The position numbers and the translations under genes were made by a program. The notes under the pieces are model-generated. The model was not told where the DNA came from. It saw nothing but the letters and a program-made list of their open reading frames with translations, and ran no database searches. A DNA stretch of 16,638 nt from PXRE01 sp964435625 (lineage in GTDB: Archaea; Halobacteriota; Halobacteria; Halobacteriales; PXRE01), in contig CAYTAG010000058.1 in the NCBI GenBank assembly GCA_964435625.1, forward strand, positions 1 to 16,638, in the 5' to 3' direction. This document shows, piece after piece, positions 1 through 6,416 of this stretch. How positions within the stretch are numbered: position 1 is the stretch's first letter; the number at the start of each line of letters is the position of its first letter.

Positions 1-345
1 CAGCGAGACGTGGTCGTCGGCGTGGCCCGGCGTGTGGACGACCTCGAACGACTCGTCGCCGATCTCGACGGCGTCGCCGTCCGCGAGCGCGTCGGTGCGC
101 CGCGGGTGGTCGCCGTAGGCGTACAGGTCGGCGTCGAAGGCGTCGAGCACGGCGTCCAGTTCCGCAACGTGGTCGCCGTGCTGGTGGGTCAACACGACCG
201 CGTCGAGGTCCGCGACGTGCTCGGCGACGACGTCCGCGACCCCGGCCATCGCGCCCGCGTCGACCAGCGTCGGGCGCTCGCCGGACGCCAGGTAGGCGTT
301 GCAGGTGAACGTCTCCGCGCCCTCGGTGACGGTGAGGACTTCCAT
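1..345 (-). CDS. MBL-fold metallo-hydrolase, N-terminal part (runs off the window)
   Basis: This is the first 115 residues of a metallo-beta-lactamase-fold hydrolase; the rest lies beyond base 1. The hallmark metal-binding motif HQHGDH is at residues 54-59 inside VLTHQHGDHV, followed by the third-histidine motif TPGHADDHVSL (His108). In this superfamily these residues hold two metal ions, usually zinc, that activate water. The N-terminal strand, CNAYL segment and LVDAG (residues 27-31) match the glyoxalase II-like/thiol-hydrolase branch, but substrate cannot be assigned from this fragment. The ATG at 345 is preferred because a T-rich TATA-like element (minus-strand TTTTTGCGG, about 368-376) lies roughly 25 bp upstream, as expected for a leaderless haloarchaeal transcript. 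It is divergent from the small gene at 485. No signal peptide is present, so it should be cytoplasmic. Confidence 0.9.
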   Translation of the reverse strand, partial: MEVLTVTEGAETFTCNAYLASGERPTLVDAGAMAGVADVVAEHVADLDAVVLTHQHGDHVAELDAVLDAFDADLYAYGDHPRRTDALADGDAVEIGDESFEVVHTPGHADDHVSL

Positions 346-452
346 GTCCGGACGCTCGGCCGGGGACCGCAAAAACGCTGGCGTCGCCCCGCCGGTAACG
401 CGACGTTACTCCGGGACGGCCCATGCGAACAGTTGTCAATAGCGGCGGACAA

Positions 453-460
453 TTTTAGTG
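453..460 (+). promoter_or_regulatory. TATA box for the DUF5786 gene
   Basis: The A/T-rich element TTTTAGTG lies 25-32 bp upstream of the ATG at 485, in otherwise GC-rich DNA. This is the normal distance for an archaeal TATA box driving a leaderless or nearly leaderless mRNA. The call rests on position and composition only. Confidence 0.5.
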
Positions 461-484
461 GTTCAATCACATAGGCCCTCCCGT

Positions 485-664
485 ATGGGCTTCGGGAGCT
501 ACGACGAATCGGAACAGGACAACCAGGAGATCGACGCCGACTACGACGACGACACGGGCGTTTCTACGGGCGAGGCCGACCACGACGGCGACGTCGAGTA
601 CGAGATCGGGGCCAGCAACGACGAGTTGCTCGACCGCCTGCAGGACATCAAGGACAACACCTGA
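485..664 (+). CDS. Small acidic haloarchaeal protein, DUF5786 family
   Basis: A 59-residue, extremely acidic protein starting MGFGSYDESEQDNQEID and ending in NDELLDRLQDIKDNT. The N-terminal MGFGSYDESEQ and the short C-terminal amphipathic helix ELLDRLQDIK match what I recall of the haloarchaeal DUF5786 family, whose function is unknown. There is no signal peptide, membrane segment or cysteine. An upstream in-frame ATG at 458 exists, but the TATA-like element at 453-460 overlaps it, so the ATG at 485 is the better start. The gene is monocistronic, with about 140 bp before the next gene on the same strand. The acidic middle is probably disordered; this is inference from composition. Confidence 0.85.
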   Translation: MGFGSYDESEQDNQEIDADYDDDTGVSTGEADHDGDVEYEIGASNDELLDRLQDIKDNT

Positions 665-806
665 CGGTCGACGCCAGGGACCGCAGGTTCGATAGCTTCC
701 TCCCGTTTTCGGTCCCCGCGTAGCCCGCCGCCGGTCCCGTTCGCGGAGCGCTTTCGCGTCCCCGACCGACGGTACGGTTTAGTCGCCGGCGACCGTCCGT
801 CGAGAC

Positions 807-1364
807 GTGAAAGCGGGCGTACGAGCACTCGGGATCGCGGAGTCGTTCGACGGCGACCGCAGCACCTTCGCGGGCGCGGTCGTCCGGGCCAGCCGCGTCG
901 TCGACGGCTTCGCGTTCGCCTCGGCCACCGTCGGGGGCACCGACGCCGCCGAGGCCGTCATCGACTGCTACGAATCCCTGGAACGCGAGGACGTCCGCTA
1001 CCTGCTGGTGGCCGGGATCGCCCCCGCCTGGTACAACGTCGTCGACCTCCGGGCCGTCCACGAGCGGGTCGACCGGCCGGTGATCTGCCTCTCGTTCGAG
1101 GAAAGCGAGGGCCTCGAAGCGGCGATCCGCCGGGAGTTCGACGGCGAGGAACTCGCGGCGCGGCTGGAGACCTACCGCGCCCAGCCGGACCGCAACCGGA
1201 TCGTCGTCGGCGATCACGATCTGTACTACCGGGCGGTGGGGCTGGCCGACGACGAGGCCGAGGACGTGGTGTGGGGGTTCACGCCCGAGGGCGGCCGTCC
1301 GGAGCCGGTGCGGGTGGCGCGGCTGGCGGCGCGGGCGGCCGACGCGTGGCGGCAATGCGACTGA
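807..1364 (+). CDS. DUF99 (UPF0215) family protein, endonuclease V-like
   Basis: A 185-residue protein of the archaeal DUF99/UPF0215 family, which has the endonuclease V/RNase H-like fold; some databases call members endonuclease dU, acting on damaged DNA. Supporting features are the N-terminal strand GVRALGIAES (residues 4-13), the TVGGTDAAEAVID segment (about 42-54), the second core segment YLLVAGIAPAWYNVVDLRAVHERVDRPVICLSF (rough span 65-98, quoted only in part from memory of the family) and a C-terminal helical region. From memory, non-halophilic relatives carry a GIDDG-like acidic motif where this protein has GIAES, so the catalytic acid may be shifted or absent; this should be compared in an alignment. 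The start is GTG at 807, with TATA-like TTTAGT at 778-783, 24-29 bp upstream. It converges with the lipase-like gene, nine bases separating the stops. Nuclease activity is inferred, not shown. Confidence 0.82.
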   Translation: MKAGVRALGIAESFDGDRSTFAGAVVRASRVVDGFAFASATVGGTDAAEAVIDCYESLEREDVRYLLVAGIAPAWYNVVDLRAVHERVDRPVICLSFEESEGLEAAIRREFDGEELAARLETYRAQPDRNRIVVGDHDLYYRAVGLADDEAEDVVWGFTPEGGRPEPVRVARLAARAADAWRQCD

Positions 1365-1373
1365 CGCAGGGCC

Positions 1374-2414
1374 CTACGTCTGATCCGGTTCGTCAATTTG
1401 CTTGGCTGACCCGAACTCTATCTCGTAGAGCACCCGGTAAGACTCGGTACACACGTCGACGACGCGGTCGAGGGCGTCGTCGTCGTGATAGAGTTCGGTA
1501 TGGCTGCTGGCGGCCGTGTGGTTGGTAGCGCCCCCCAGGTGGACGCTGTTGGCCGAAACGACGCCGTCGTTCGGGTCGTCGAGTAGCTGTAGCCACTCCG
1601 GGAGCCAGTCCCCGAGACGCTCGATTACGTTGCTCTCCGTCCCTGCGATGGTCGTGTACGAGACGTCCTCCGGGAGATCCCCCTCGTTGAGTGTCTCGAG
1701 GAGGTCGGAACCGGGCCGCATCTGGTGGATGGACTCCGGCCAGTCAAAGACCTCCGCGACGTCGGCCAGCGGCGTGCCGTGGTTCGGGGACCCGAGACAG
1801 GTGAGGCTCCGGATGTACTCGTCACCCCCCATCTCCTCGACGTAGTACCGGGCGACCAGCCCGCCGAGGCTGTGTCCCACGAGATCTACCGGTGCGCCGG
1901 CAGACTCGACCGCCGGCTGGAGTTTCGATTCCGCGAGCGTCCGGATGTCGTCGTGGGTGTCTGGGAGCCCAACTTCTACCGGGTCTGCGACCGGTTCGTC
2001 GTCCAGCCGGTCGACCAGTTCGTCCCAGATCGACGACGAACTCCACAGTCCGTGGACCAACACCGGCGTCGGCTGCGCGTACAACCGTACGATGTCGCCG
2101 TTGTTTTCCCAGACGTACCAGTCACGGTCCATGGAGTAGCCGTCCGGGCCCGAACCGGTGTAGATTCTCGTCGAGTCGCCCGGCCCGAGTTGTGACTCCG
2201 GTGGGAACGTGAACTCGTGTCCCTCGTCGTCGGATAGCACCCACCCGCCTACATCGAGTTCGACGCTTCCCTGGTTCCGCAGTTCGATCCACTCTTCGTC
2301 GAGTTTGGTCGCGGTCCCGTCTGTAACGTCCGGTCCGCCCGGATCGAGCTGAGTCTCCCCGACGGCGATCGATTCCAGGTCGTCTTTCGTAACGGTTTCG
2401 GATCTGTTAGACAT
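1374..2414 (-). CDS. Lamin-tail domain fused to an alpha/beta-hydrolase (lipase-like)
   Basis: A 346-residue two-domain protein. Residues about 15-112 look like a lamin-tail domain: DEEWIELRNQGS (39-50), then DVGGWVLSDDEGHEFTFP (54-71) and WENNGDIVRLY (102-112), the typical beta-sandwich pattern. Residues about 115-335 are a lipase-type alpha/beta hydrolase: oxyanion motif VLVHGLW (118-124), nucleophile elbow GHSLGG with Ser182, and LGSPNHGTPLADV (207-219) as in class 2/PGAP1-like lipases. Asp283 (PNDGVV) and His305 (SSHTEL) are the likely remaining triad members. No signal peptide or membrane segment is visible, although lamin-tail proteins in haloarchaea are often exported. The ATG at 2414 has a TATA element 24-29 bp upstream. 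It stands alone on this strand between two repair-type genes. Substrate (ester, lipid or polyester) is unknown. Confidence 0.85.
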   Translation of the reverse strand: MSNRSETVTKDDLESIAVGETQLDPGGPDVTDGTATKLDEEWIELRNQGSVELDVGGWVLSDDEGHEFTFPPESQLGPGDSTRIYTGSGPDGYSMDRDWYVWENNGDIVRLYAQPTPVLVHGLWSSSSIWDELVDRLDDEPVADPVEVGLPDTHDDIRTLAESKLQPAVESAGAPVDLVGHSLGGLVARYYVEEMGGDEYIRSLTCLGSPNHGTPLADVAEVFDWPESIHQMRPGSDLLETLNEGDLPEDVSYTTIAGTESNVIERLGDWLPEWLQLLDDPNDGVVSANSVHLGGATNHTAASSHTELYHDDDALDRVVDVCTESYRVLYEIEFGSAKQIDEPDQT

Positions 2415-2437
2415 GTTTGTGGGTCATTCTTTTGGGA

Positions 2438-2443
2438 TTTAAG
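2438..2443 (-). promoter_or_regulatory. TATA box for the lamin-tail/lipase gene
   Basis: Plus-strand TTTAAG, read on the minus strand as CTTAAA, lies 24-29 bp upstream of the ATG at 2414. This implies a leaderless transcript. The divergent uracil-DNA glycosylase promoter is about 45 bp away. Confidence 0.6.
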
Positions 2444-2484
2444 TCTTTGGGGGGTGGAACGTATTAACTACTGACCACGGAGAG

Positions 2485-2490
2485 TTAAGG
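2485..2490 (+). promoter_or_regulatory. TATA box for the uracil-DNA glycosylase gene
   Basis: TTAAGG lies 23-28 bp upstream of the ATG at 2513, consistent with a leaderless mRNA. This favours the ATG at 2513 over the in-frame ATG at 2522. Confidence 0.5.
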
Positions 2491-2512
2491 CTGGGCCGCC
2501 CGACCGTCCGGT

Positions 2513-3097
2513 ATGGACCACATGGACGGCCTGGAGGTCTCGGATTGTCCGTACTGTCCCGCGCTGGTCGACTCCCGATCCCAGGTGGTCAACGGGACGG
2601 GGCCGGAGGACGCCGATCTCGTCTTCGTCGGCGAGGCCCCCGGCGCCCAGGAGGACCAGCAGGGCGAACCGTTCGTCGGCCGGAGCGGGTCGCTGCTGGA
2701 CGAGACGCTGCGGGACGTCGGACTGGCCCGGGCTGACGTCCGGATCACCAACTGCGTCCGGTGTCGCCCGCCGGAGAACCGCGACCCGACCACCGAGGAG
2801 TTGAACAACTGCCGGGGCTATCTGGAGCGGGAACTGGAACTGGTCGACCCGGAGGTGGTCGTCACGCTGGGCAAGGTGCCCAGCGAACACCTGCTGGAGC
2901 GGGACGTGTCGGTCACCAGCGAGGCCGGCGCCGTCGAGGAGGCCGAACTGGGGGGTGCACGCAGGCGGGTGCTGGTCTGCGTCCACCCGGCGGCGACGTT
3001 CTACGACCGCAGCCAGGAGGAGACGTTCGAGGCGACCATCGAGAAGGCGGCGGAGTTGGCGGGCGAGGGCGGGCAGGCGGGACTGGAGGACTTCTGA
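2513..3097 (+). CDS. Uracil-DNA glycosylase, family 4 (iron-sulfur type)
   Basis: A 194-residue family-4 (UDGa) uracil-DNA glycosylase, which removes uracil from DNA at the start of base excision repair. Motif 1 is GEAPGAQE (residues 40-47), followed by GEPFVGRSGSLLDE (51-64), which is diagnostic for this family. Motif 2 is HPAA (158-161). The four [4Fe-4S] ligands should be Cys12 and Cys15 (CPYC), Cys84 (or Cys81) and Cys100. The length matches the family. The start could be ATG 2513 or ATG 2522; the first fits the TATA spacing better. The gene converges with phnE with one base between stop codons. Uracil repair matters in GC-rich halophiles with high cytosine deamination load, but regulation is not visible here. 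Confidence 0.95.
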   Translation: MDHMDGLEVSDCPYCPALVDSRSQVVNGTGPEDADLVFVGEAPGAQEDQQGEPFVGRSGSLLDETLRDVGLARADVRITNCVRCRPPENRDPTTEELNNCRGYLERELELVDPEVVVTLGKVPSEHLLERDVSVTSEAGAVEEAELGGARRRVLVCVHPAATFYDRSQEETFEATIEKAAELAGEGGQAGLEDF

Positions 3098-3098
3098 G

Positions 3099-4109
3099 CT
3101 ACTTCTCGGAGTCGGGCGTGCGGGCGACGCCGGCCCACTTGGCCGGGTCGAACAGGTTCTTGACGCGCTCGACGAACGACGTCGACGGTCCGTCGTTGCC
3201 GGGGCGCAGCCGCGCCCGGATGCGCGAGGACAGCAGTTCGATGGACAGCACGACCACGAACACCATGATGATGCCGGCGGCGGTCTCCTGGTAGGCGAAC
3301 AGGTCCTGGCTGTTGCGGATGTACAGCCCCAGGCCGCCGGCGCCGACCACGCCCAGCGAGATGGCGATGCGGGTGTTGATCTCGAGGATGTACAGCGTCC
3401 ACGCGATGTAGGACGAGGACACCTGCGAGAGCATTCCGAAGCCGACGATCTGCGGCCGCGACGCGCCGGTCGAGCGGATGGCCTCGATGGGTCCCTCCTC
3501 GATCTCCTCGAGTTCGTCGGTGAACAGGCGGCCGAGGTTGCCGATGGTGTCGGTGGCGATGGCCAGCACCGCGGTCGCCTGGCTCGGCGGCCCCAGCGGG
3601 ATGTACAGGAAGATCCACACGATGGCGGGGATGGCGCGGATGCCGCTCATCACGCCGCGGAAGATGAAGTTGAACGGGAACGGCGTCACCCGCTCGCTGC
3701 CGAGGACGCCGAAGAACAGCGCGAACGGGAACCCGAGCACGGTCCCCAGGAAGCCAAGCAGGAGGGTGACGAGGCTCGCGCGGGCCAGGGTGATCCCCTC
3801 CCAGTTCAGGCTCTCGGCGATGTAGCTGCCGCCGTTGCCGAAGCTCCGGAAGAGGGCGTCGAGGCCGTGAATGTCGTTCTGCAGCGTGTACCTCGTGAAC
3901 GCGGTGAAGTCCGGCGGGAAAAAGGCCCAGATGAAGTCGATGAAGTCGGGGACGCCGTCGGCCATCTCCTCGAACCTGAACCCGACGAACCCCAGGCCGA
4001 AGTAGGTCGCCAGCAGGATGGCGAACAGCAACACCAGGCTGAGTCCCTGTCTGATCCGGTGGTGGCGCGACAGCGCTCCCAGTTGCTCCTCGATGCGCCG
4101 CTGGCTCAT
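3099..4109 (-). CDS. phnE: Phosphonate-type ABC transporter permease PhnE
   Basis: A 336-residue integral membrane permease of the PhnE family, the channel subunit for uptake of phosphonates or related phosphorus oxyanions. Several hydrophobic spans are visible: about 22-43, 110-137, 155-172, 180-192 and 275-293, plus shorter ones. The cytoplasmic EAA-type coupling loop GPIEAIRSTGASRPQIVGFG is at about 206-225, the contact for the PhnC ATPase. The loop IEINTRIAISLGVVGAGGLG (about 241-260) is also typical. The C-terminal 35 residues form a charged cytoplasmic tail. Its ATG overlaps the phnC stop by four bases (ATGA), indicating translational coupling and a shared operon in the order phnD, phnC, phnE. 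The stop is one base from the opposing uracil-DNA glycosylase stop. Confidence 0.93.
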   Translation of the reverse strand: MSQRRIEEQLGALSRHHRIRQGLSLVLLFAILLATYFGLGFVGFRFEEMADGVPDFIDFIWAFFPPDFTAFTRYTLQNDIHGLDALFRSFGNGGSYIAESLNWEGITLARASLVTLLLGFLGTVLGFPFALFFGVLGSERVTPFPFNFIFRGVMSGIRAIPAIVWIFLYIPLGPPSQATAVLAIATDTIGNLGRLFTDELEEIEEGPIEAIRSTGASRPQIVGFGMLSQVSSSYIAWTLYILEINTRIAISLGVVGAGGLGLYIRNSQDLFAYQETAAGIIMVFVVVLSIELLSSRIRARLRPGNDGPSTSFVERVKNLFDPAKWAGVARTPDSEK

Positions 4110-4888
4110 GCGCTCTCACCACCGGTCGTCTGCGGTTCGCCGTCGATGACGTGTCCGTCGGTCTGTCCGTCCTCGCCGTAGTAGATCTCGTCGACGACGT
4201 CCATCGTGAGGTCCTCCCGCGAGCCGTCGAACTGCACCTCGCCACCGCGGATGCCGACGAACCGCTCGCCGAACTCCCGGGCGATGTTCACTTGGTGGAG
4301 GCTGGTGATGGTCGTGAGGTCGTGCTCGGAGGCCGCCCGCTTGAGGTAGCCCATGACCTCGTTGGCGGCGCGGGGATCGAGGCTCGCGACCGGTTCGTCG
4401 GCCAGCAGTAACGAGGGCTGTTGGACGAGGGCGCGGGCGATGCCGACCCGCTGTTTCTGTCCGCCGCTCATCGATCCGGTTCGCTGGCCGGCCTCGTCGA
4501 GCAGTCCGACCGTCTCCAGCGCCGACAGGGCGTCCCGCTTGTCGGCGTCGGACTGCCAGGTGAGCAGGCTCCGGGCCAGGCCGTTGCGCGACAGCGCACC
4601 GGTCAGCGCGTTCTGGAACGCGCTGAGGTTCGGGACGAGGTTGTGCTCCTGGAACACCATCCCGATCTCGTTGCGGTTGCCGCCCACCGGGTTGCCGCCG
4701 ACCTCGACCGTCCCGTCGGTCGGCGCCGTCAGGCCGTTGAGGATCCGGAGCATCGTCGACTTGCCAGCCCCGGATGGCCCGAGAACGACGACGAACTCCC
4801 CCTCCTCGATGTCGAGGGAGACGCCGTCGAGGGCGACGGTGTCCTCGCCGTAGACCTTGGTAACGCCGTCCAGTGACACGAAGCTCAT
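4106..4888 (-). CDS. phnC: Phosphonate-type ABC transporter ATP-binding protein PhnC
   Basis: A 260-residue ABC ATPase that powers the PhnE channel. All nucleotide-binding motifs are present: Walker A GPSGAGKST (37-45), Q-loop Gln80 in VFQEHNLVPNLS, signature SGGQKQR (141-147), Walker B LLLADEP (160-166), D-loop SLDP (169-172) and H-loop His198. The insertion between Q-loop and signature (about 95-125, LTGALSRNGLARSLLT) is characteristic of PhnC relative to other importers. The last about 15 residues are an extra halophilic tail. The ATG at 4888 follows phnD by 53 bp, and its stop overlaps the phnE start. The 53-bp spacer contains a minus-strand TTTTAAG (4901-4907), too close to the start to be a convincing separate promoter. 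Confidence 0.95.
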   Translation of the reverse strand: MSFVSLDGVTKVYGEDTVALDGVSLDIEEGEFVVVLGPSGAGKSTMLRILNGLTAPTDGTVEVGGNPVGGNRNEIGMVFQEHNLVPNLSAFQNALTGALSRNGLARSLLTWQSDADKRDALSALETVGLLDEAGQRTGSMSGGQKQRVGIARALVQQPSLLLADEPVASLDPRAANEVMGYLKRAASEHDLTTITSLHQVNIAREFGERFVGIRGGEVQFDGSREDLTMDVVDEIYYGEDGQTDGHVIDGEPQTTGGESA

Positions 4889-4941
4889 CGATGCGTAGTT
4901 CTTAAAATCGAGGTTCCTAAGGGTTTTTCAATTACCTTCGG

Positions 4942-5955
4942 TCAGTTGGACTGCTCGAAGATCTCGGTCCCGACCTCGAGTTCGTTGGCGACGTCGATGA
5001 CGCTCTGGTAGTCGTCGACGCCGGCCTCGCGGACGGCGCTGAACCACAGGTCGTCGTCGGTGCCGTCCTCGCCGTCGGCGCCGTAGTAGACGTCGTCGGA
5101 CGCTTCGAGGAACGCCTCCTGGATGGCGCTTTGGGCGTCGTCGCTCAGTTCCGGCGACACCACGATGGGCGCGCGCGGCAGCCCGGAGTCCTCGTGGAGG
5201 GTGGTCGCGACGTTGCTGAATTCGTCGGACGAGGGGCCGGTCTTGGTGTCGCGGACGAACCCGCCCATCGCGGCCGCGTCGACCTCGCCCTGCTCCAGCA
5301 GCGTGTACGACTGGACGTGTCCGCCGGCGAACCGGGCCGTGAACTCGGCCTGCGAGCCGTTGCCCTCCGGGAGTTCCCCGACGTCGAGACCGCCCTCCGA
5401 GGACATGCTGTACAGCGGGTACAGCGCGCCGCTGGTCGACAGCTGGTCGGAGAACGCGACCGACTTGCCCGACAGATCCGACAGCGAACTGATGTCGCTG
5501 TCGTTGGGCACGGCGATGAGGCTCTTGTACGTCCAGGAACCGTACCCTCTCCGCTGGAGGATGATGTCCGCCTTGTCGGCGTTGACCCCGAGCGCCGCCG
5601 CGAACGGTCCCGTCTCGGCGATGTCGCTGGTGCCCTCGCCGAGCGACTGGATGACCGCGCTGTAGTTGCTCCCGATGTTCATCTGGGCGTCCAGCACCGG
5701 TCGGTCGTACTCGTCCTGGATGTACTGCTCCAGGTAGTCCCGTAGCGGTCCGTACTGGCTGTAGAGGTTCCGCTGTGGGACGCTCGGCGAGAGGAACATG
5801 TTGAGTTCGTCGTCGCCGCCGAAGCTCAATCCGGACGAGTCCTCCCCGTTGGAATCGTCCCCGTCGTCCCCGCCACCGAGACAACCGCTGAGGCTGGTGA
5901 TTCCGAGTGTCGTTGCTACGCCTGCACGCGTGAGGAACTGGCGCCGGTCCACCAT
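4942..5955 (-). CDS. phnD: Phosphonate-type ABC transporter substrate-binding lipoprotein PhnD
   Basis: A 337-residue substrate-binding lipoprotein of the PhnD family. The start MVDRRQFLTRAG gives a twin-arginine signal (Arg4-Arg5), and the lipobox LSGC puts the lipidated cysteine at residue 25, followed by an acidic Gly/Ser/Asp linker to about residue 45. The mature protein has typical PhnD elements: MFLSPSVPQRN, the QSLGEGTSDIAETGPFA segment (transport family signature region) and SLSDLSGKSVAFSDQLSTSG. It would capture phosphonate, phosphite or phosphate outside the membrane and deliver it to PhnE. An open frame continues upstream to 6039 but would bury the signal and overlap the TATA box at 5985-5992, so 5955 is chosen. 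No C-P lyase, phosphonatase or phosphite dehydrogenase gene is in the window, so the true ligand is open. Confidence 0.93.
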   Translation of the reverse strand: MVDRRQFLTRAGVATTLGITSLSGCLGGGDDGDDSNGEDSSGLSFGGDDELNMFLSPSVPQRNLYSQYGPLRDYLEQYIQDEYDRPVLDAQMNIGSNYSAVIQSLGEGTSDIAETGPFAAALGVNADKADIILQRRGYGSWTYKSLIAVPNDSDISSLSDLSGKSVAFSDQLSTSGALYPLYSMSSEGGLDVGELPEGNGSQAEFTARFAGGHVQSYTLLEQGEVDAAAMGGFVRDTKTGPSSDEFSNVATTLHEDSGLPRAPIVVSPELSDDAQSAIQEAFLEASDDVYYGADGEDGTDDDLWFSAVREAGVDDYQSVIDVANELEVGTEIFEQSN

Positions 5956-5984
5956 GACTCGGTTGGTAAAATCCGTAGTCAGGG

Positions 5985-5992
5985 GATAAAAC
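5985..5992 (-). promoter_or_regulatory. TATA box for the phnD-phnC-phnE operon
   Basis: Minus-strand TTTTATCC lies 30-37 bp upstream of the phnD ATG at 5955. A start site about 25 bp downstream would leave a leader of only a few bases. Confidence 0.6.
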
Positions 5993-6007
5993 TTCCCATT
6001 TGTCGTA

Positions 6008-6038
6008 TGTGGCGGTACGTATGTCGTACGTAGCCACA
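6008..6038. promoter_or_regulatory. Imperfect dyad upstream of phnD; candidate operator
   Basis: Half-site TGTGGCGGTACG (6008-6019) is mirrored by CGTACGTAGCCACA (6025-6038). The outer arms TGTGGC and GCCACA are perfect complements, and each half carries a TACGTA core (6016-6021 and 6027-6032). The dyad starts 16 bp upstream of the phnD TATA box, where a haloarchaeal activator or repressor would bind. Phosphate-dependent control is an inference from the adjacent genes only. Confidence 0.45.
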
Positions 6039-6103
6039 CGTACTAGCCGGTCCGTCGGGTGCCGACGGCCCGATTCGGTCCCCGGATCGGCCGGTGCCCC
6101 CGG

Positions 6104-6265
6104 TCAGACCATCCCGTCGAGCGCTACCGCGAGGTCCGACTGGACCCAGGCACGGTGGTTGCCCCGGTCGTAGATGACCATCGCGACGTCCTCGACGTGC
6201 AGGGCGGCGTACTCGCCGACGTCCGACACGTCGTCCGGTTCGCCGTCGGGGTCGTTCATGCTCAT
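6104..6265 (-). CDS. Small acidic haloarchaeal protein (DUF7331-like)
   Basis: A 53-residue protein, MSMNDPDGEPDDVSDVGEYA onward, ending in SDLAVALDGMV. It has a disordered acidic N-terminus and a core of about 35 residues, EYAALHVEDVAMVIYDRGN followed by HRAWVQSD, which resembles small haloarchaeal proteins with a YDR...AWIQSD pattern (I recall these as DUF7331, not certain). Codon choice is strongly haloarchaeal, with G/C in third positions. The start is ATG 6265 or ATG 6259. The divergent 151-bp region to hisH holds promoter elements for both; a minus-strand CTTAACA near 6324-6332 could serve this gene. Function unknown; no cysteines, signal or membrane span. Confidence 0.68.
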   Translation of the reverse strand: MSMNDPDGEPDDVSDVGEYAALHVEDVAMVIYDRGNHRAWVQSDLAVALDGMV

Positions 6266-6348
6266 TGGAGATCACCGGCCGCGCCGGTGGCGCCGGCCGC
6301 TACCTCAACGTACGACGCCCACCTTGTTAAGAGTTATCAATCCACAAA

Positions 6349-6356
6349 TTTTATAC
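6349..6356 (+). promoter_or_regulatory. TATA box for hisH
   Basis: TTTTATAC, in an AT-rich patch, lies 61-68 bp upstream of the hisH ATG at 6417. Transcription would begin near 6380, giving a leader of about 35 bases that contains the hairpin at 6381-6393 and the purine-rich GGGAGGGAG (6395-6403). Confidence 0.6.
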
Positions 6357-6380
6357 GTTCAACCTGTCGTCCCGTCGGGC

Positions 6381-6393
6381 GGAAGTCACTTCC
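6381..6393 (+). promoter_or_regulatory. Inverted repeat at the predicted 5' end of the hisH transcript
   Basis: GGAAGT and ACTTCC, separated by one C, form a perfect dyad at or just after the predicted transcription start. It could be a protein-binding site overlapping the start site or a small 5' hairpin. It is directly followed by the palindrome TCCCGGGA (6391-6398). Confidence 0.35.
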
Positions 6394-6416
6394 CGGGAGG
6401 GAGCGAACCTCGGGTC

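Noticed and set aside
2955..4245. Frames of about 410 codons on both strands across phnE
   Set aside because: Low-complexity, Arg/Ala/Gly- or Glu-rich translations caused by reading phnE in other frames; phnE itself has the EAA loop and membrane spans.
5956..6039. Upstream extension of phnD
   Set aside because: It would place the twin-arginine motif 30 residues inside the protein and transcribe through its own TATA box.
6174..6416. Upstream extension of hisH to an earlier ATG
   Set aside because: The extension is not HisH-like, overlaps the small minus-strand gene and contains the likely TATA box at 6349-6356.
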